Shown: positions 9,575-19,444, numbered from the stretch's first letter. The stretch: 64,000 bases of DNA from Psychrosphaera sp. (GCA_028098005.1 JAOHFM010000002.1:1-64000), one strand, 5' to 3'. The notes: generated by a model not told the origin, from the letters alone. Numbers and translations: made by a program.

Positions 9575-10804
9575 GTGCAAGTATATTTGGTTGGTGGTGC
9601 AGTTCGTGATCAATTATTAAATTACCCAGTAAAAGATAAAGACTATGTGGTTACCGGCGCAACAATTGAGCAAATGGTTGAGCTGGGATATCAGCAAGTT
9701 GGACAGTCATTTCCTGTATTTTTACACCCTACTAACAAACAAGAATATGCATTAGCTCGCACTGAAAAAAAACAAGGTTCAGGTTACACAGGCTTTACCT
9801 GCGAGTTCACCCCAAACATCACACTTGAAGAGGACCTTTTACGCCGTGACTTAACAATCAATGCCATGGCGATGGATGATGATGGTAATATTTATGACCC
9901 TTTTGACGGGCAGGTAGACTTAAGAAACAGACTACTTCGGCATGTGTCAGATGCCTTCATTGAAGACCCACTGCGAGTATTGAGAGTGGCACGCTTTGCC
10001 GCACGGTACCATCACTTAGGCTTTAAAATCGCACCCGAAACACTGTCACTAATGACAAAAATTGTTGAAGCTGGCGAAGTAAACGCGTTAGTTGCTGAAC
10101 GAGTGTGGCAAGAAACTGAATCTGCATTAAAAGAGCAAAACCCTCAAGTCTTCTTCGAAGTCCTTAGAGAATGCGGAGCGTTAAAAGTTATTATGCCTGA
10201 ATTGGACGTATTATGGGGCGTACCCAACCCTCCTAAATGGCATCCAGAAGTTGATACCGGCATTCACACTATGTTGGTTGTTAAACAAGCCCAAATGCTA
10301 TCAAACGATCTCGCTGTTCGCTTTGCTTGTTTGTGTCACGACTTTGGTAAAGGCTTAACAAAGCCTGAGAATTATCCGCATCACCGCGGACATGAAAAAA
10401 TGGGATTAAAGCCGATAAAGGCATTTTGCCAACGATTACGTGTCCCTAATGAACCTCGTGATTTAGCCTTGCTACTCAGTGAGTTTCATACTCATACGCA
10501 CAGAGCTTTTGAACTGAGGCCTGATACTCTGGTTAAGTTGTTCAACCGACTAGATGCATGGCGAAAACCACAACGCTTTGAGCAGTTTTTAATTTGTTGT
10601 ACAGCCGACATGCGCGGTAGAACTGGTTTCGAAACGGCAGAATACAAACAGACTGACTTTTTAAGAAGTATGTTTAACGTGGCAAACAGTATAAACATTC
10701 AAGAGATTGTCAAAGCGGGTTTTCAAGGTGCAGAAATTAGAGAACAACTCAATCAACGCAGAATAAATGCCATTGCAGACGCTAGAAAGCATATGGCGAA
10801 GTGA
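9575..10804 (+). CDS. cca: Multifunctional CCA-adding enzyme with HD domain
   Basis: Adds or repairs the 3' CCA of tRNAs. The nucleotidyltransferase domain starts immediately ([15 protein letters not shown]; catalytic region PVKDKDYVV) and is followed by [11 protein letters not shown] and the RNA-binding helices. The C-terminal half carries an HD phosphohydrolase domain ([11 protein letters not shown]), as in E. coli Cca (412 residues versus 409 here). The start is GTG, chosen because the E. coli protein begins at the same point and AGAGGT lies upstream. It is a single gene, divergent from gspA, and ends in a strong terminator. Confidence 0.97.
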   Translation: MQVYLVGGAVRDQLLNYPVKDKDYVVTGATIEQMVELGYQQVGQSFPVFLHPTNKQEYALARTEKKQGSGYTGFTCEFTPNITLEEDLLRRDLTINAMAMDDDGNIYDPFDGQVDLRNRLLRHVSDAFIEDPLRVLRVARFAARYHHLGFKIAPETLSLMTKIVEAGEVNALVAERVWQETESALKEQNPQVFFEVLRECGALKVIMPELDVLWGVPNPPKWHPEVDTGIHTMLVVKQAQMLSNDLAVRFACLCHDFGKGLTKPENYPHHRGHEKMGLKPIKAFCQRLRVPNEPRDLALLLSEFHTHTHRAFELRPDTLVKLFNRLDAWRKPQRFEQFLICCTADMRGRTGFETAEYKQTDFLRSMFNVANSINIQEIVKAGFQGAEIREQLNQRRINAIADARKHMAK

Positions 10805-10823
10805 TAACTGAAGCACACAATGA

Positions 10824-10860
10824 GACTGACAGCTAATCAAGCAACTGTCAGTCCTTGTTT
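10824..10860 (+). terminator. Rho-independent terminator of cca
   Basis: A perfect 9-bp stem, GACTGACAG (10824-10832) and CTGTCAGTC (10845-10853), with a 12-base loop, is followed by CTTGTTTT. The T-tract is itself the first unit of a tandem repeat. Confidence 0.85.
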
Positions 10861-10905
10861 TACCTACTTGTTTTACCTACTTGTTTTACCTACTTGTTTT
10901 ACGTG
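10854..10905. repeat. Four tandem copies of a 13-bp unit
   Basis: The unit CTTGTTTTACCTA occurs at 10854, 10867 and 10880 exactly, and at 10893 with the last bases changed (ACGTG). It immediately abuts the cca terminator stem, so the repeat duplicates the terminator T-tract. This looks like replication-slippage expansion in the cca-uppP convergent intergenic region. Confidence 0.95.
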
Positions 10906-10943
10906 CTTATATTACAAGCTTTATTTTAAAGGCAGTTTAATTT

Positions 10944-11738
10944 CTAGATAAAGAATGCGATCAACAGCGCACCTAAAATTAAACGATAGATAACAAAGGG
11001 TAACATCCCTACTTTTTCCACTAATATTAGAAAGTAGTGGATGCAGGCATAGGCGCTCACAAAAGACAAAGCAGTACCAAGTCCAATCGCCGTCCAGTCT
11101 ACAGGCATAGCTTGCTGAGACAGTTTAATTGTTTGATAGCCGCCAGCTGCAAAAATAAGTGGTATAGATAATAAAAATGAAAAACGCGCCGCCGCTTTGG
11201 CCGTTAAGCCCACCATTAAACCCGCAGTAATGGTAATGCCGCTTCGAGACGTGCCAGGTATTAGCGCTAGCACTTGAGCAAAGCCAATAATTAATACTTT
11301 TTTGACGGTAATTTGATACTCGTTTGTAGTTTGTTTTGCTTTGACGTCGGCATACCAAAGTAGCAAACCAAATAAGATTGTAGTAGTGGCTATTACCGCA
11401 GCACTTCTGAGATTGTTTTCAATGAAATCATCTAACACAAACCCAATTAATCCAGCTGGAATAACACCTAAAATAATAAGCCAGGCCAGTGTACTCTCTT
11501 TATCTTTATGACCAGAAAAAGACTTGACCCAACTCACCGCCATCGCGCCCACTTCCTGTCTAAAATAAAGTACAACGGCAAACAGGCTACCAGCGTGAAC
11601 CGCTACATCAAACGCCAAACCTTGATCGTCCCAACCAAATACCTGTGAGGGTAAAATTAGGTGAGCCGAGCTCGATATAGGTAAAAACTCGGTTAGTCCT
11701 TGTAAGATTGCCAATACAATGATTTCAATCACGCCCAT
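10944..11738 (-). CDS. uppP: Undecaprenyl-diphosphate phosphatase
   Basis: Polytopic membrane enzyme (BacA/UppP) that dephosphorylates undecaprenyl pyrophosphate to recycle the lipid carrier for peptidoglycan and other envelope polymers. The two family motifs are visible: LQGLTEFLPISSSAH at 12-26 and PGTSRSG at 161-167. The rest is a series of hydrophobic helices. Length (264) fits the family (273 in E. coli). It lies downstream of folB on the same strand with a 116-base gap. Confidence 0.97.
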   Translation of the reverse strand: MGVIEIIVLAILQGLTEFLPISSSAHLILPSQVFGWDDQGLAFDVAVHAGSLFAVVLYFRQEVGAMAVSWVKSFSGHKDKESTLAWLIILGVIPAGLIGFVLDDFIENNLRSAAVIATTTILFGLLLWYADVKAKQTTNEYQITVKKVLIIGFAQVLALIPGTSRSGITITAGLMVGLTAKAAARFSFLLSIPLIFAAGGYQTIKLSQQAMPVDWTAIGLGTALSFVSAYACIHYFLILVEKVGMLPFVIYRLILGALLIAFFI

Positions 11739-11854
11739 TTACAACATTCCTTTTTTTTGATGTTTTGTCACTGCATCGTTATACATGTCACTGCAGTTAT
11801 ATTTATAGTGCTTTGGTAAAGCTTTAATCAATTTATCTCTGGTTGATAAACAAA

Positions 11855-12229
11855 CTAATTTTTTTCATATAGAGTCGCATCTCGCTCAATACGAACGCCA
11901 ACACTTTTTGTACTAGCCACGGCGCCTAACTTTCTTAAGCTTATTTTTACACTGTTAACCGCATAGTGCGTTAAAATTCTTTCCGCTACTTTTTCTGCAA
12001 CTGTTTCAATCAGTTCAGCTTGATTATCTTTAGCCAATTTAACAATATCTTCCGACACAACGGCGTAGTCCACGGTTTTTGATAAGTCGTCTACTTGTGC
12101 GGCTGCACGGATATCGGTACGCATTTCCACATCAAACTGAAGCGTTTGTTGAATACTTTTTTCCCAATCGTAAACGCCAATTACAGTGTCTACTTTTAGC
12201 GCTTCTATAAAAACGATGTCTTGAGTCAT
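11855..12229 (-). CDS. folB: Dihydroneopterin aldolase
   Basis: Folate biosynthesis enzyme converting dihydroneopterin to 6-hydroxymethyl-dihydropterin. It is a small T-fold protein of 124 residues with the family signature VDTVIGVYDWEK near the start, the TVDYA segment near residue 60 and LIETVAEKVAERIL near 80. It is divergent from plsY, the conserved folB-plsY-tsaD neighbourhood of gammaproteobacteria. The intergenic segment contains a 7-bp hairpin (CTTACAT at 12258-12264, ATGTAAG at 12271-12277) of unknown role in its leader. Confidence 0.96.
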   Translation of the reverse strand: MTQDIVFIEALKVDTVIGVYDWEKSIQQTLQFDVEMRTDIRAAAQVDDLSKTVDYAVVSEDIVKLAKDNQAELIETVAEKVAERILTHYAVNSVKISLRKLGAVASTKSVGVRIERDATLYEKN

Positions 12230-12358
12230 GTTTTACCCTGATATTAATAATATTTTTCTTACATGGTTTGATGTAAGCTCGTTGCTCAGATACCATGCAA
12301 TTTGCTCGAGAATAATCCGAGCGCGAATTCTAGCGTATATTCATCTGTTGAGGAACTG

Positions 12359-12949
12359 ATGTCTTTTGACTTTTTTATAACAATTATTGCTGCATACCTT
12401 ATTGGCTCAATAAACTTTGCCATTTTGGTTAGCCGTACAAAAGACCTGCCAGATCCAAGAACTCAGGGGTCCCATAACCCTGGAGCAACCAACGTATACC
12501 GTATTGCAGGAAAGTCTACCGCAGGAAAAGTTCTGGCCTTAGACGTGATTAAAGGCATTGTACCAACTTGGGGTAGTTACTATTTAGGCTTCACGCCAAT
12601 GGAAATAGGATTCACGGCTATTTCCTGCTGTTTAGGACATATGTTTCCCGTGTTTTTTAGGTTCCAAGGTGGCAAAGCGGTAGCAACAGCTTTAGGTTGC
12701 TTATTACCTGTGGGCTTAAGTTTAGGTTTTGTTTTATTGCTTGCCTGGATAGCTGTATTCAAGGTAACAGGCTATTCATCCCTCGCTGCCATTATATCTG
12801 TCGGCATTTCGCCTATTGTTACTTATTTTATTGCACCAAAATATTTATTACCGGTGAGCATGCTTGCGGTATTTATAATATTAAGGCACATCCCAAACAT
12901 ACTAAGGCTTTTGCGCGGCGAAGAGCCCAAGTCTCGTCAACGATTATAA
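12359..12949 (+). CDS. plsY: Glycerol-3-phosphate acyltransferase PlsY
   Basis: Integral membrane enzyme that transfers acyl from acyl-phosphate to glycerol-3-phosphate, the first step of phospholipid synthesis. The family motifs [15 protein letters not shown] and [17 protein letters not shown] are present, with about five membrane segments. I start it at the ATG at 12359 (MSFDFFITI), which has GAGG upstream and gives 196 residues, close to the 205 of E. coli. An upstream TTG would add 19 hydrophilic residues unlike the family. The 3' end overlaps convergent tsaD by 6 bases. Confidence 0.95.
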   Translation: MSFDFFITIIAAYLIGSINFAILVSRTKDLPDPRTQGSHNPGATNVYRIAGKSTAGKVLALDVIKGIVPTWGSYYLGFTPMEIGFTAISCCLGHMFPVFFRFQGGKAVATALGCLLPVGLSLGFVLLLAWIAVFKVTGYSSLAAIISVGISPIVTYFIAPKYLLPVSMLAVFIILRHIPNILRLLRGEEPKSRQRL

Positions 12950-13999
12950 CGCCGGTAAATCTTCAATTGACCAGCGAGGTTTGGCTTTGACGGCTAAATC
13001 AGTTGAGCCCAAATGAAAACGTTGCGCACCGGCATAAGCAATCATCGCCCCATTATCAGTACAAAACTCAGGTCGAGGATAAAACACACTACCGCCATGT
13101 TTCTTCATTAGCACTTCTAACTTTTCTCTTAATTCTGTATTTGCACTAACACCGCCTGCTATTACCAACGTTTTGTGCCCGGTTTGTTCAATGGCTCTAC
13201 GACACTTTATTGCAATAGTATCGACAACGGCCTGCTGGAAAGCATGCGCTATATCAGCTTTAATTTGCTCAACATTGTCAGGTGCATCATCTTGAGTAGA
13301 CTGACCGCCGGCCAAATGTATGCCTTCTTTACGAATGGCGTTCGCTGCGGCGGTTTTTAAGCCACTAAAACTAAAGTCTAATCCTGGGCGATCCGTCATT
13401 GGTCTTGGAAATTTAAATTTATTAGGCTCACCTTTAAGCGCTAACTTAGCTAATAGCGGTCCACCTGGATAATCTAAACCTAACAGCTTAGCGGTTTTAT
13501 CAAACGCTTCACCAGCTGCGTCATCAATAGACTCACCAAGTATTTCGTATTCTCCAATTCCTTTAACTTCAACTATTTGCGTATGGCCACCAGAAACCAG
13601 CAAAGCAACAAATGGAAAGTCAGGTTTGTTCTCTTCTAACATTGGTGCGAGTAAGTGCCCTTCCATGTGATGCACTTCAATAGCTTTAATGCCCCATGCA
13701 AATGCAAGTGACTTTGCAATGCAAGCTCCAACCATTAGCGCGCCCACTAATCCAGGACCTGCAGTATAAGCAATGGCGGAAATATCCGTTTTGTTTAAAT
13801 CATGTTTTTCCATTAATGCTTTAATAATTGGTATGGTTTTTCGCACGTGATCTCTCGAAGCGAGTTCAGGCACAACACCACCGTAATCAGCATGAATTTT
13901 TATCTGACTATAAACTTCGTGGCCAATAAGCCCCTGTTCTGTATCATATAAAGCGATACCAGTTTCATCACACGAAGATTCAATCGCCAACACTAACAT
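12944..13999 (-). CDS. tsaD: tRNA N6-adenosine threonylcarbamoyltransferase TsaD
   Basis: ASKHA-fold enzyme that completes t6A37 modification of ANN-decoding tRNAs together with TsaB and TsaE. From the chosen start ([14 protein letters not shown]) the metal-binding HHMEGH motif lies at 110-115 (His111 and His115 as in E. coli), followed by LLVSGGHTQ and [13 protein letters not shown]. Length is 351 (337 in E. coli). The possible upstream start adds only MVWNIK and lacks family support. It is divergent from rpsU, a conserved arrangement. Confidence 0.97.
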   Translation of the reverse strand: MLVLAIESSCDETGIALYDTEQGLIGHEVYSQIKIHADYGGVVPELASRDHVRKTIPIIKALMEKHDLNKTDISAIAYTAGPGLVGALMVGACIAKSLAFAWGIKAIEVHHMEGHLLAPMLEENKPDFPFVALLVSGGHTQIVEVKGIGEYEILGESIDDAAGEAFDKTAKLLGLDYPGGPLLAKLALKGEPNKFKFPRPMTDRPGLDFSFSGLKTAAANAIRKEGIHLAGGQSTQDDAPDNVEQIKADIAHAFQQAVVDTIAIKCRRAIEQTGHKTLVIAGGVSANTELREKLEVLMKKHGGSVFYPRPEFCTDNGAMIAYAGAQRFHLGSTDLAVKAKPRWSIEDLPAL

Positions 14000-14096
14000 T
14001 TTAATATTCCACACCAATTATTAACAAACGCACGCATTCTACCCAACCATAGATAAATGCTCCAGTGAATTAATCTATTCACGTTTAAATAAAGAC

Positions 14097-14126
14097 TTTA
14101 CATTATCGGTTATTTAGCTATAGAAT
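14097..14126 (+). promoter_or_regulatory. Candidate sigma70 promoter of the rpsU operon
   Basis: TTTACA (14097-14102) and TAGAAT (14121-14126) are separated by 18 bases; an overlapping TATAGA gives 16. It lies about 75 bases upstream of rpsU in the tsaD-rpsU divergent region. Assigned by consensus match only. Confidence 0.5.
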
Positions 14127-14198
14127 ACGGCACCATTTTTATTAGTCTTGGTTAAATTAGATAACCATTAATACACAAATACTGAGGTGAATTTTTAA

Positions 14199-14414
14199 AT
14201 GCCAGTAATTAAAGTAAAAGAGAACGAACCGTTTGACGTAGCTCTTCGTCGTTTCAAGCGTTCATGTGAAAAAGCAGGTATCCTTTCAGAAGTACGTCGT
14301 CGTGAGCACTTCGAAAAGCCAACTTGGGCACGTAAGCGTAAGAAAGCAGCTGCGGTTAAGCGTCACCTTAAAAAAGTGTCACGCGAAAACGCACGTCGTA
14401 TCAAGCTTTACTAA
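14199..14414 (+). CDS. rpsU: 30S ribosomal protein bS21
   Basis: Small, very basic protein (71 residues) of the 30S platform involved in initiation. The sequence [21 protein letters not shown] and the C-terminal [10 protein letters not shown] match bS21 almost residue for residue. A good ribosome site (GAGGTG) precedes it. It is the first gene of the macromolecular synthesis operon, with yqeY inserted before dnaG as in many gammaproteobacteria. Confidence 0.99.
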   Translation: MPVIKVKENEPFDVALRRFKRSCEKAGILSEVRRREHFEKPTWARKRKKAAAVKRHLKKVSRENARRIKLY

Positions 14415-14446
14415 TATTGGTTTAATCTCTCAAGGTAAGGAAGCAA

Positions 14447-14893
14447 ATGAGCTTAGTTACAACGCTTAAAGATGCACAAAAAGATGCAATGCGTAACAAG
14501 GATAAAGAACGCCTTGGTACAATTCGCATGGTTTTAGCAGCTGTAAAGCAAAGAGAGATTGACGAAAGAATTGAACTGGACGATGAGCAGGTCATCGCGA
14601 TCTTAACTAAAATGGTTAAGCAGCGTCGTGATTCCCAATCACAATTTGAGCAAGCAGACCGTCCAGAATTAGCAGCAAAAGAAGCGTCTGAAATTAAAGT
14701 AATTGAAGCCTTCATGCCTCAGCCATTGTCTGAGGAAGAAGTGTCATCTCTTATCGCGAATGCTATTGAATCTACCTCCGCGTCAGGTATGCAGGATATG
14801 GGCAAAGTGATGGCAGTGCTAAAACCTACTTTAACAGGCCGAGCTGACATGGGAAAAGTCAGTGGTCTTGTGAGAACTTATTTAAATAAGTAG
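14447..14893 (+). CDS. yqeY: GatB/YqeY domain protein
   Basis: 148-residue all-helical protein of the GatB/YqeY family, resembling the C-terminal tRNA-interacting tail of the amidotransferase subunit GatB. Typical motifs are RNKDKERLGTIRMVLAAVKQ, the ELDDEQVIAILTKMVKQRRDS segment and GRADMGKVSGLV at the end. Its molecular role in bacteria is not established. It is 32 bases after rpsU and is followed by a strong terminator, so rpsU-yqeY can be made independently of dnaG. Confidence 0.93.
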   Translation: MSLVTTLKDAQKDAMRNKDKERLGTIRMVLAAVKQREIDERIELDDEQVIAILTKMVKQRRDSQSQFEQADRPELAAKEASEIKVIEAFMPQPLSEEEVSSLIANAIESTSASGMQDMGKVMAVLKPTLTGRADMGKVSGLVRTYLNK

Positions 14894-14912
14894 TTACTAC
14901 TTTTTCTGCTAG

Positions 14913-14944
14913 AAAAACCGCTGATTTTTATTAGCGGTTTTTTT
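14913..14944 (+). terminator. Rho-independent terminator between yqeY and dnaG
   Basis: Ten-base arms AAAAACCGCT (14913-14922) and AGCGGTTTTT (14933-14942) plus a T-run. It plays the part of the internal attenuating terminator between rpsU and dnaG known from the E. coli macromolecular synthesis operon, lowering primase relative to S21. Confidence 0.9.
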
Positions 14945-15082
14945 ATACCTAAAATTCAATCTACTCAGCGCTTTAAAATCTATTAAAAAACTAAACCGTG
15001 AGTATTTCTAACTTTTCATTTTCTTAAATTCACTTTTCTGCAATAATTCGTCATCATTTTTTATTGATATTAAGGGCGTAAA

Positions 15083-16834
15083 TTGGCAGGACGAATTCCA
15101 AAAGGTTTCATTGACGATGTAGTCGCTCGGACAGATATTGTTGAGCTTATTGACGCAAGAGTCCCGCTCAAAAAAGCCGGTAAAAACTATCAAGCCTGCT
15201 GCCCTTTCCATAACGAAAAATCGCCTTCATTCTCTGTTAGTCCAGATAAACAGTTTTACCATTGTTTTGGTTGTGGTGCCCATGGCAACAGCATTGGTTT
15301 TCTAATGGAATATGAACAACTTGAATTTGTAGAAGCTATTGAAGAACTGGCTCGCTTAAATTCAATGGATGTACCTCGAGAACAAATTGGCGGTCAAACG
15401 AAACATTATCCAACGGTGAGCAAAGAGCAGAAACAATCTGATTACGACACCATGGAAAATGCCGCCCGTTTTTTTCAGCACAAACTTAAGCATGACGAAA
15501 ATGGTCCAGCGGCCATTAAATATCTTAAAGCTCGTGGCCTGTCAGGCGAAATAGCGCAACAGTACGGTATAGGTTTTGCTCCCGACAAATGGGATGCTGC
15601 GATGACCACTCTTGGCACAGCCTCTGACGCAAAACAACAACTTCTTGATTTAAAAATTCTAACATCAAATGATAAAGGACGTACCTACGACTTTTTTAGA
15701 AATCGAATTATGTTCCCTATTCGTGATAAGCGAGGGCGTGTTGTAGGTTTCGGCGGACGCGTGATGGATGACAGCACGCCAAAGTATTTGAACTCTCCTG
15801 AAACTCGAATATTTCATAAAGGCCGAGAGTTATATGGCTTCCATCAAGCTAAACAAGCGAATAAAAACCTTGAACAAGTGATTATTGTTGAAGGTTACAT
15901 GGATGTTGTCTCATTAGCGCAGCAAGGTATCAGCTACGCGGTTGCGGCGTTAGGCACAGCAACTACTCAAGACCATATGCAAATGTTATTCAGACAGACT
16001 CGTAAGGTTATCTGTTGTTATGACGGCGATAGAGCCGGTCGTGATGCCGCATGGAGAGCCTTAGAGAATGCATTACCACAGCTAAAAGATGGTGTTGATT
16101 TACGTTTTTGCTTTTTACCCGATGGCGAAGATCCAGATACTATGGTTCAACAGGAAGGTAAAGAAGCTTTTGAGAACAGACTTAAAGAGTCTACACCTCT
16201 AATTGAATATTTTTTTGAGCACTTTGTTGGCCAACTAGACTTGACCGATGATGCTGGAAAGTCGGCCCTACTTGCTCAGGCTAAACCACTCATTTCACTT
16301 ATCCCTAGTGATTATTACAAAGAGGCCTTGCTGGCTAAATTAGCTCGCTTGGTAGGCAAACAGGTAGATCAAATTAAGATAGTCTCTCGTTCTCCAGTAG
16401 CCGAAGTAAAACAGCGCCAAACAGAGTTTCAGATTACGCCTATGCGTCGTGCGATTGGACTTATGTTGCAACACCCCAACTTAGTGTCCGAAATTCCATT
16501 TATTCCGGCTTTAGCTAATGCAGAATTGCCAGGTTTTGATCTCTTTGTAAGGATTCAGAAAAGTATTGTCGACGAGCCCAATATATCTTCACCGGTACTA
16601 TTGGAGCGCTTTCGTGAGTCAAAAGAGTATCGTTATTTAACTCAACTCATTGCCTGGGATCATCAAATAAATGATGAAAACTTAAGCGCAGAATTTACTG
16701 AGACATTTAAATCCTTACAAGATAGTTACTTAGAAAAGCGTCTTGAGGGGTTATTAATAAAGTTTAAGACCGGTCAGCTAGACGCAACTGAAAAAGCCGA
16801 ATATGTCGCTTTAATGTCTGCATTAAAAAATTAA
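15083..16834 (+). CDS. dnaG: DNA primase
   Basis: Synthesises RNA primers at the replication fork. The N-terminal CHC2 zinc domain (CCPFHNEKSPSF at about 36-47 and YHCFGCGAHG) is followed by the TOPRIM polymerase core (VIIVEGYMDVVSL, then CCYDGDRAGRDAA) and a C-terminal DnaB-interacting domain. Length is 583 (581 in E. coli). The start is TTG, chosen because MAGRIPKGFIDDVVARTDIV aligns from the first residue with E. coli DnaG and AAGGGCG lies upstream. A rare start codon fits the low primase level usual for this gene. Confidence 0.98.
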   Translation: MAGRIPKGFIDDVVARTDIVELIDARVPLKKAGKNYQACCPFHNEKSPSFSVSPDKQFYHCFGCGAHGNSIGFLMEYEQLEFVEAIEELARLNSMDVPREQIGGQTKHYPTVSKEQKQSDYDTMENAARFFQHKLKHDENGPAAIKYLKARGLSGEIAQQYGIGFAPDKWDAAMTTLGTASDAKQQLLDLKILTSNDKGRTYDFFRNRIMFPIRDKRGRVVGFGGRVMDDSTPKYLNSPETRIFHKGRELYGFHQAKQANKNLEQVIIVEGYMDVVSLAQQGISYAVAALGTATTQDHMQMLFRQTRKVICCYDGDRAGRDAAWRALENALPQLKDGVDLRFCFLPDGEDPDTMVQQEGKEAFENRLKESTPLIEYFFEHFVGQLDLTDDAGKSALLAQAKPLISLIPSDYYKEALLAKLARLVGKQVDQIKIVSRSPVAEVKQRQTEFQITPMRRAIGLMLQHPNLVSEIPFIPALANAELPGFDLFVRIQKSIVDEPNISSPVLLERFRESKEYRYLTQLIAWDHQINDENLSAEFTETFKSLQDSYLEKRLEGLLIKFKTGQLDATEKAEYVALMSALKN

Positions 16835-16928
16835 AAACGCCATGTGCTATTCAAAACTCTAGACTACACTTGCTGTAGAGAATATTTAGTCTTGGTAACC
16901 TTTATTTCATAGCCAGACAGACATTCTG

Positions 16929-16944
16929 CTGTTATAATATGCAG
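16929..16944 (+). promoter_or_regulatory. LexA-box-like palindrome over the rpoD promoter -10 element
   Basis: CTGTTATAATATGCAG matches the SOS-box pattern CTG-N10-CAG with an AT-alternating centre. It contains a consensus -10 hexamer TATAAT (16933-16938) in the dnaG-rpoD intergenic region; no strong -35 is visible. The E. coli rpsU-dnaG-rpoD operon is known to carry LexA-binding sites, which makes this plausible. It is a consensus match only. Confidence 0.5.
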
Positions 16945-16960
16945 TTCGATTTTTCCGTGC

Positions 16961-16998
16961 TTGGTACAAGCTTACCAATTACCGGAAATTTCATTTCC
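16961..16998 (+). promoter_or_regulatory. Two short hairpins in the rpoD leader
   Basis: TTGGTA / TACCAA (16961-16966, 16973-16978) and GGAAAT / ATTTCC (16984-16989, 16993-16998) can form successive small stems downstream of the putative promoter and before the rpoD ribosome site. No T-tract follows. The role is unknown; they could affect transcript stability or translation. Confidence 0.4.
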
Positions 16999-17037
16999 AG
17001 AATTTGATGTTCAACTAGTAGGTGGAAGATAATCTGT

Positions 17038-18876
17038 ATGGAGCAAACTCCTCAGTCTCAATTAAAACTTCTTATAATTAAAGGTCGCGAGCAGGGTTAC
17101 CTAACCTTTGCTGAAGTTAACGATCACCTTCCACAGGATATGATCGATGCCGATCAGGTCGAAGACATCATTCAGATGATCAACGACATGGGTATCAAAG
17201 TGTGTGAAACACCTCCTGATGCCGACGAATTATTAATGCAAGAGCAGACCAGCGACGACGAAGTTGTTGAAGCGGCCGCGGCTGCACTAGCAACAGTAGA
17301 AAAAGAAATCGGTCGTACTACCGATCCAGTACGCATGTACATGCGTGAGATGGGTACGGTTGAACTTCTAACTCGTGAAGGCGAAATTGAAATCGCTAAA
17401 CGTATAGAAGACGGTATCTATACTGTTCAATCTTCTGTTGCAGAATACCCTCAAGCTATTAGCTACTTATTGGACCAATGGGACCAGTATGAAGCTGAAG
17501 AAATCCGATTAAGTGACATCATTAACGGTTTCTTAGATCCAAACGAAGACGACGTAGCGCCTGCTGCCACTCACGTTGGTTCAGAGTTAACCGATGAACA
17601 GCTTGCTGATGAAGACGGTGACAATGAAGAAGATGGCGACGAAGATGAAGAAGAAGTAGATACAGGTCCAGATCCTGAAGAAGCTCGTGAACACTTTGTT
17701 GAATTACGCCGTTTATATGATGAGTCTACCGTTTCTATTAATGAACTTGGTCGTGCGCACCCTGATACACAAGAAAAGATTGCTGCACTTGGCGAACACT
17801 TCCGTCTGTTCAAACTAATTCCAAAGCAGTTTGACCGTTTAGTTAAAAACATGCGCGACATGATGGACAGAGTTCGTATTCAAGAGCGTCTTATCATGAA
17901 ACACTGTTGTGAGTATGCAAAATTACCTAAAAAAGATTTCGTAAAAATCTTCCCAGGTAACGAAGCAAAAACATCTTGGTTAGACCTACTACAACGTGGT
18001 GGCGACTCAGTAGCTAAAAAGCTAATTGACGTAGATATTGAAATTCGTCGCAGCATTTCAAAGTTAAGAGACATTGAAGCGGAAACCCGCCTTAATGTAG
18101 AAGCAATAAAAGACATCAACCGTCGCATGTCAATCGGTGAAGCAAAAGCTCGTCGTGCGAAAAAAGAAATGGTTGAAGCCAACTTACGTTTGGTAATCTC
18201 AATTGCTAAAAAGTATACAAACCGTGGTTTACAATTCTTGGATCTAATCCAAGAAGGTAACATTGGCCTTATGAAGGCGGTTGATAAGTTTGAATACCGT
18301 CGTGGTTATAAGTTCTCTACTTATGCAACGTGGTGGATCCGTCAGGCTATTACTCGTTCAATTGCCGACCAAGCAAGAACGATACGTATTCCGGTACACA
18401 TGATAGAGACGATCAACAAGTTAAACCGTATATCTCGTCAAATGCTTCAAGAAATGGGCCGTGAGCCTACTCCTGAAGAGTTAGCAGAACGTATGGTAAT
18501 GCCAGAAGATAAGATCCGTAAAGTACTTAAGATTGCCAAAGAGCCTATCTCAATGGAAACACCAATTGGTGATGACGAAGATTCGCACTTAGGTGACTTT
18601 ATTGAAGATACTACGATTTCTTCACCAGTAGATACTACTACATCAGAAGGCTTACAAAATGCCACTCGTGATGTTCTATCTGGTCTTACGGCTCGTGAAG
18701 CAAAAGTTTTACGTATGCGTTTCGGTATCGACATGAATACTGACCATACGCTAGAAGAAGTAGGCAAACAGTTTGACGTTACCCGCGAGCGTATTCGTCA
18801 GATTGAAGCGAAGGCATTACGTAAATTACGTCACCCTTCTCGCTCAGAGCCACTTAAGACGTTCTTAGACGAGTAA
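17038..18876 (+). CDS. rpoD: RNA polymerase sigma factor RpoD (sigma70)
   Basis: Primary sigma factor. Region 1.1 ([20 protein letters not shown]), region 1.2 ([21 protein letters not shown]), an acidic non-conserved region (Asp/Glu run near 190-215), region 2 ([34 protein letters not shown]), region 3 and region 4 ([30 protein letters not shown]) are all present. Its 612 residues equal the E. coli size. It is the last gene of the macromolecular synthesis operon, with its own putative promoter in the 203-base gap after dnaG. Confidence 0.99.
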   Translation: MEQTPQSQLKLLIIKGREQGYLTFAEVNDHLPQDMIDADQVEDIIQMINDMGIKVCETPPDADELLMQEQTSDDEVVEAAAAALATVEKEIGRTTDPVRMYMREMGTVELLTREGEIEIAKRIEDGIYTVQSSVAEYPQAISYLLDQWDQYEAEEIRLSDIINGFLDPNEDDVAPAATHVGSELTDEQLADEDGDNEEDGDEDEEEVDTGPDPEEAREHFVELRRLYDESTVSINELGRAHPDTQEKIAALGEHFRLFKLIPKQFDRLVKNMRDMMDRVRIQERLIMKHCCEYAKLPKKDFVKIFPGNEAKTSWLDLLQRGGDSVAKKLIDVDIEIRRSISKLRDIEAETRLNVEAIKDINRRMSIGEAKARRAKKEMVEANLRLVISIAKKYTNRGLQFLDLIQEGNIGLMKAVDKFEYRRGYKFSTYATWWIRQAITRSIADQARTIRIPVHMIETINKLNRISRQMLQEMGREPTPEELAERMVMPEDKIRKVLKIAKEPISMETPIGDDEDSHLGDFIEDTTISSPVDTTTSEGLQNATRDVLSGLTAREAKVLRMRFGIDMNTDHTLEEVGKQFDVTRERIRQIEAKALRKLRHPSRSEPLKTFLDE

Positions 18877-18904
18877 TATTAGAACGCAATTGAGAAAATT
18901 ATAG

Positions 18905-18929
18905 AACGGTCCTTATAGGGCCGTTTTTT
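18905..18929 (+). terminator. Rho-independent terminator of rpoD
   Basis: AACGGTCC (18905-18912) pairs with GGGCCGTT (18918-18925, one G-T pair) and runs into a T-tract. The following stretch to about 19045 holds nothing I can recognise. Confidence 0.85.
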
Positions 18930-19046
18930 ATTGCCCTAAACTTGGCGTTCATTTCGGTTTTTAAGATGGCAAGGCGATAAATATCAAATTTGGTGTAACT
19001 AGCATTATTGAATAGAAATAAGATTACCCAATAAAGTATCGCGATC

Positions 19047-19080
19047 AAAAAAGCCCACTTCGATTACCGACCGTGGGCTT
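19047..19080 (-). terminator. Rho-independent terminator of rraB
   Basis: Perfect 8-bp arms AAGCCCAC (19051-19058) and GTGGGCTT (19073-19080). On the minus strand the stem is followed by TTTTTT, placing a terminator about 20 bases after the rraB stop. Confidence 0.85.
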
Positions 19081-19102
19081 CTTCATTTTAGGTGGCGGAA
19101 AA

Positions 19103-19444
19103 TCACTCTTCGAAGTGAGTTCCCCAACCGTCGTACTCTAAGTTGTTGGCTTCAGCATACGCAACCATTTCTTCAACTTCTTCATTAATGATAACTTCAT
19201 CCAGTGGACATTCCGTATCAATATCAAAACAAAACACAAGTAGGCCATCTTCAGTCTCTACTTGCTCTAGCTCTGATACATCCCAACCTTTTAAAAATGC
19301 TTCTTGCTGTGCTTTGTCAGCTATCTCATTATTTTCAGCCACAAAGTGATGTTCAATACCGTACATCGCCTCAGTATTCGAACCATCTTCAATAAGTTGT
19401 TCTATGATGTCATTACTAAATTCTTGCCAATCAACCGATTCCAT
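19103..19444 (-). CDS. rraB: Regulator of RNase E activity RraB
   Basis: Small acidic protein that binds RNase E in E. coli and modulates RNA decay. Conserved features are IIEQLIEDGSNTEAMYGIEHHF, DGLLVFCFDIDTECPLDE and the terminal EYDGWGTHFEE. At 113 residues it is shorter than E. coli RraB (138), because it stops right after the YDGWGTYFE motif and lacks the highly acidic C-terminal tail. It lies directly downstream of plsC (2-base gap) and probably shares its transcript. Confidence 0.9.
   Translation of the reverse strand: MESVDWQEFSNDIIEQLIEDGSNTEAMYGIEHHFVAENNEIADKAQQEAFLKGWDVSELEQVETEDGLLVFCFDIDTECPLDEVIINEEVEEMVAYAEANNLEYDGWGTHFEE

Noticed and set aside
10854..10905. Tandem repeats considered as a CRISPR or integron feature
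   Set aside because: Units are contiguous without spacers and no cas or integrase gene is near.
12697..12990. 97-residue plus-strand frame over the plsY-tsaD junction
   Set aside because: Overlaps plsY in another frame and the end of tsaD; low-complexity Cys/Phe-rich translation typical of a shadow frame.
15008..15211. Minus-strand frame overlapping the dnaG start
   Set aside because: Antisense to the conserved primase zinc domain.
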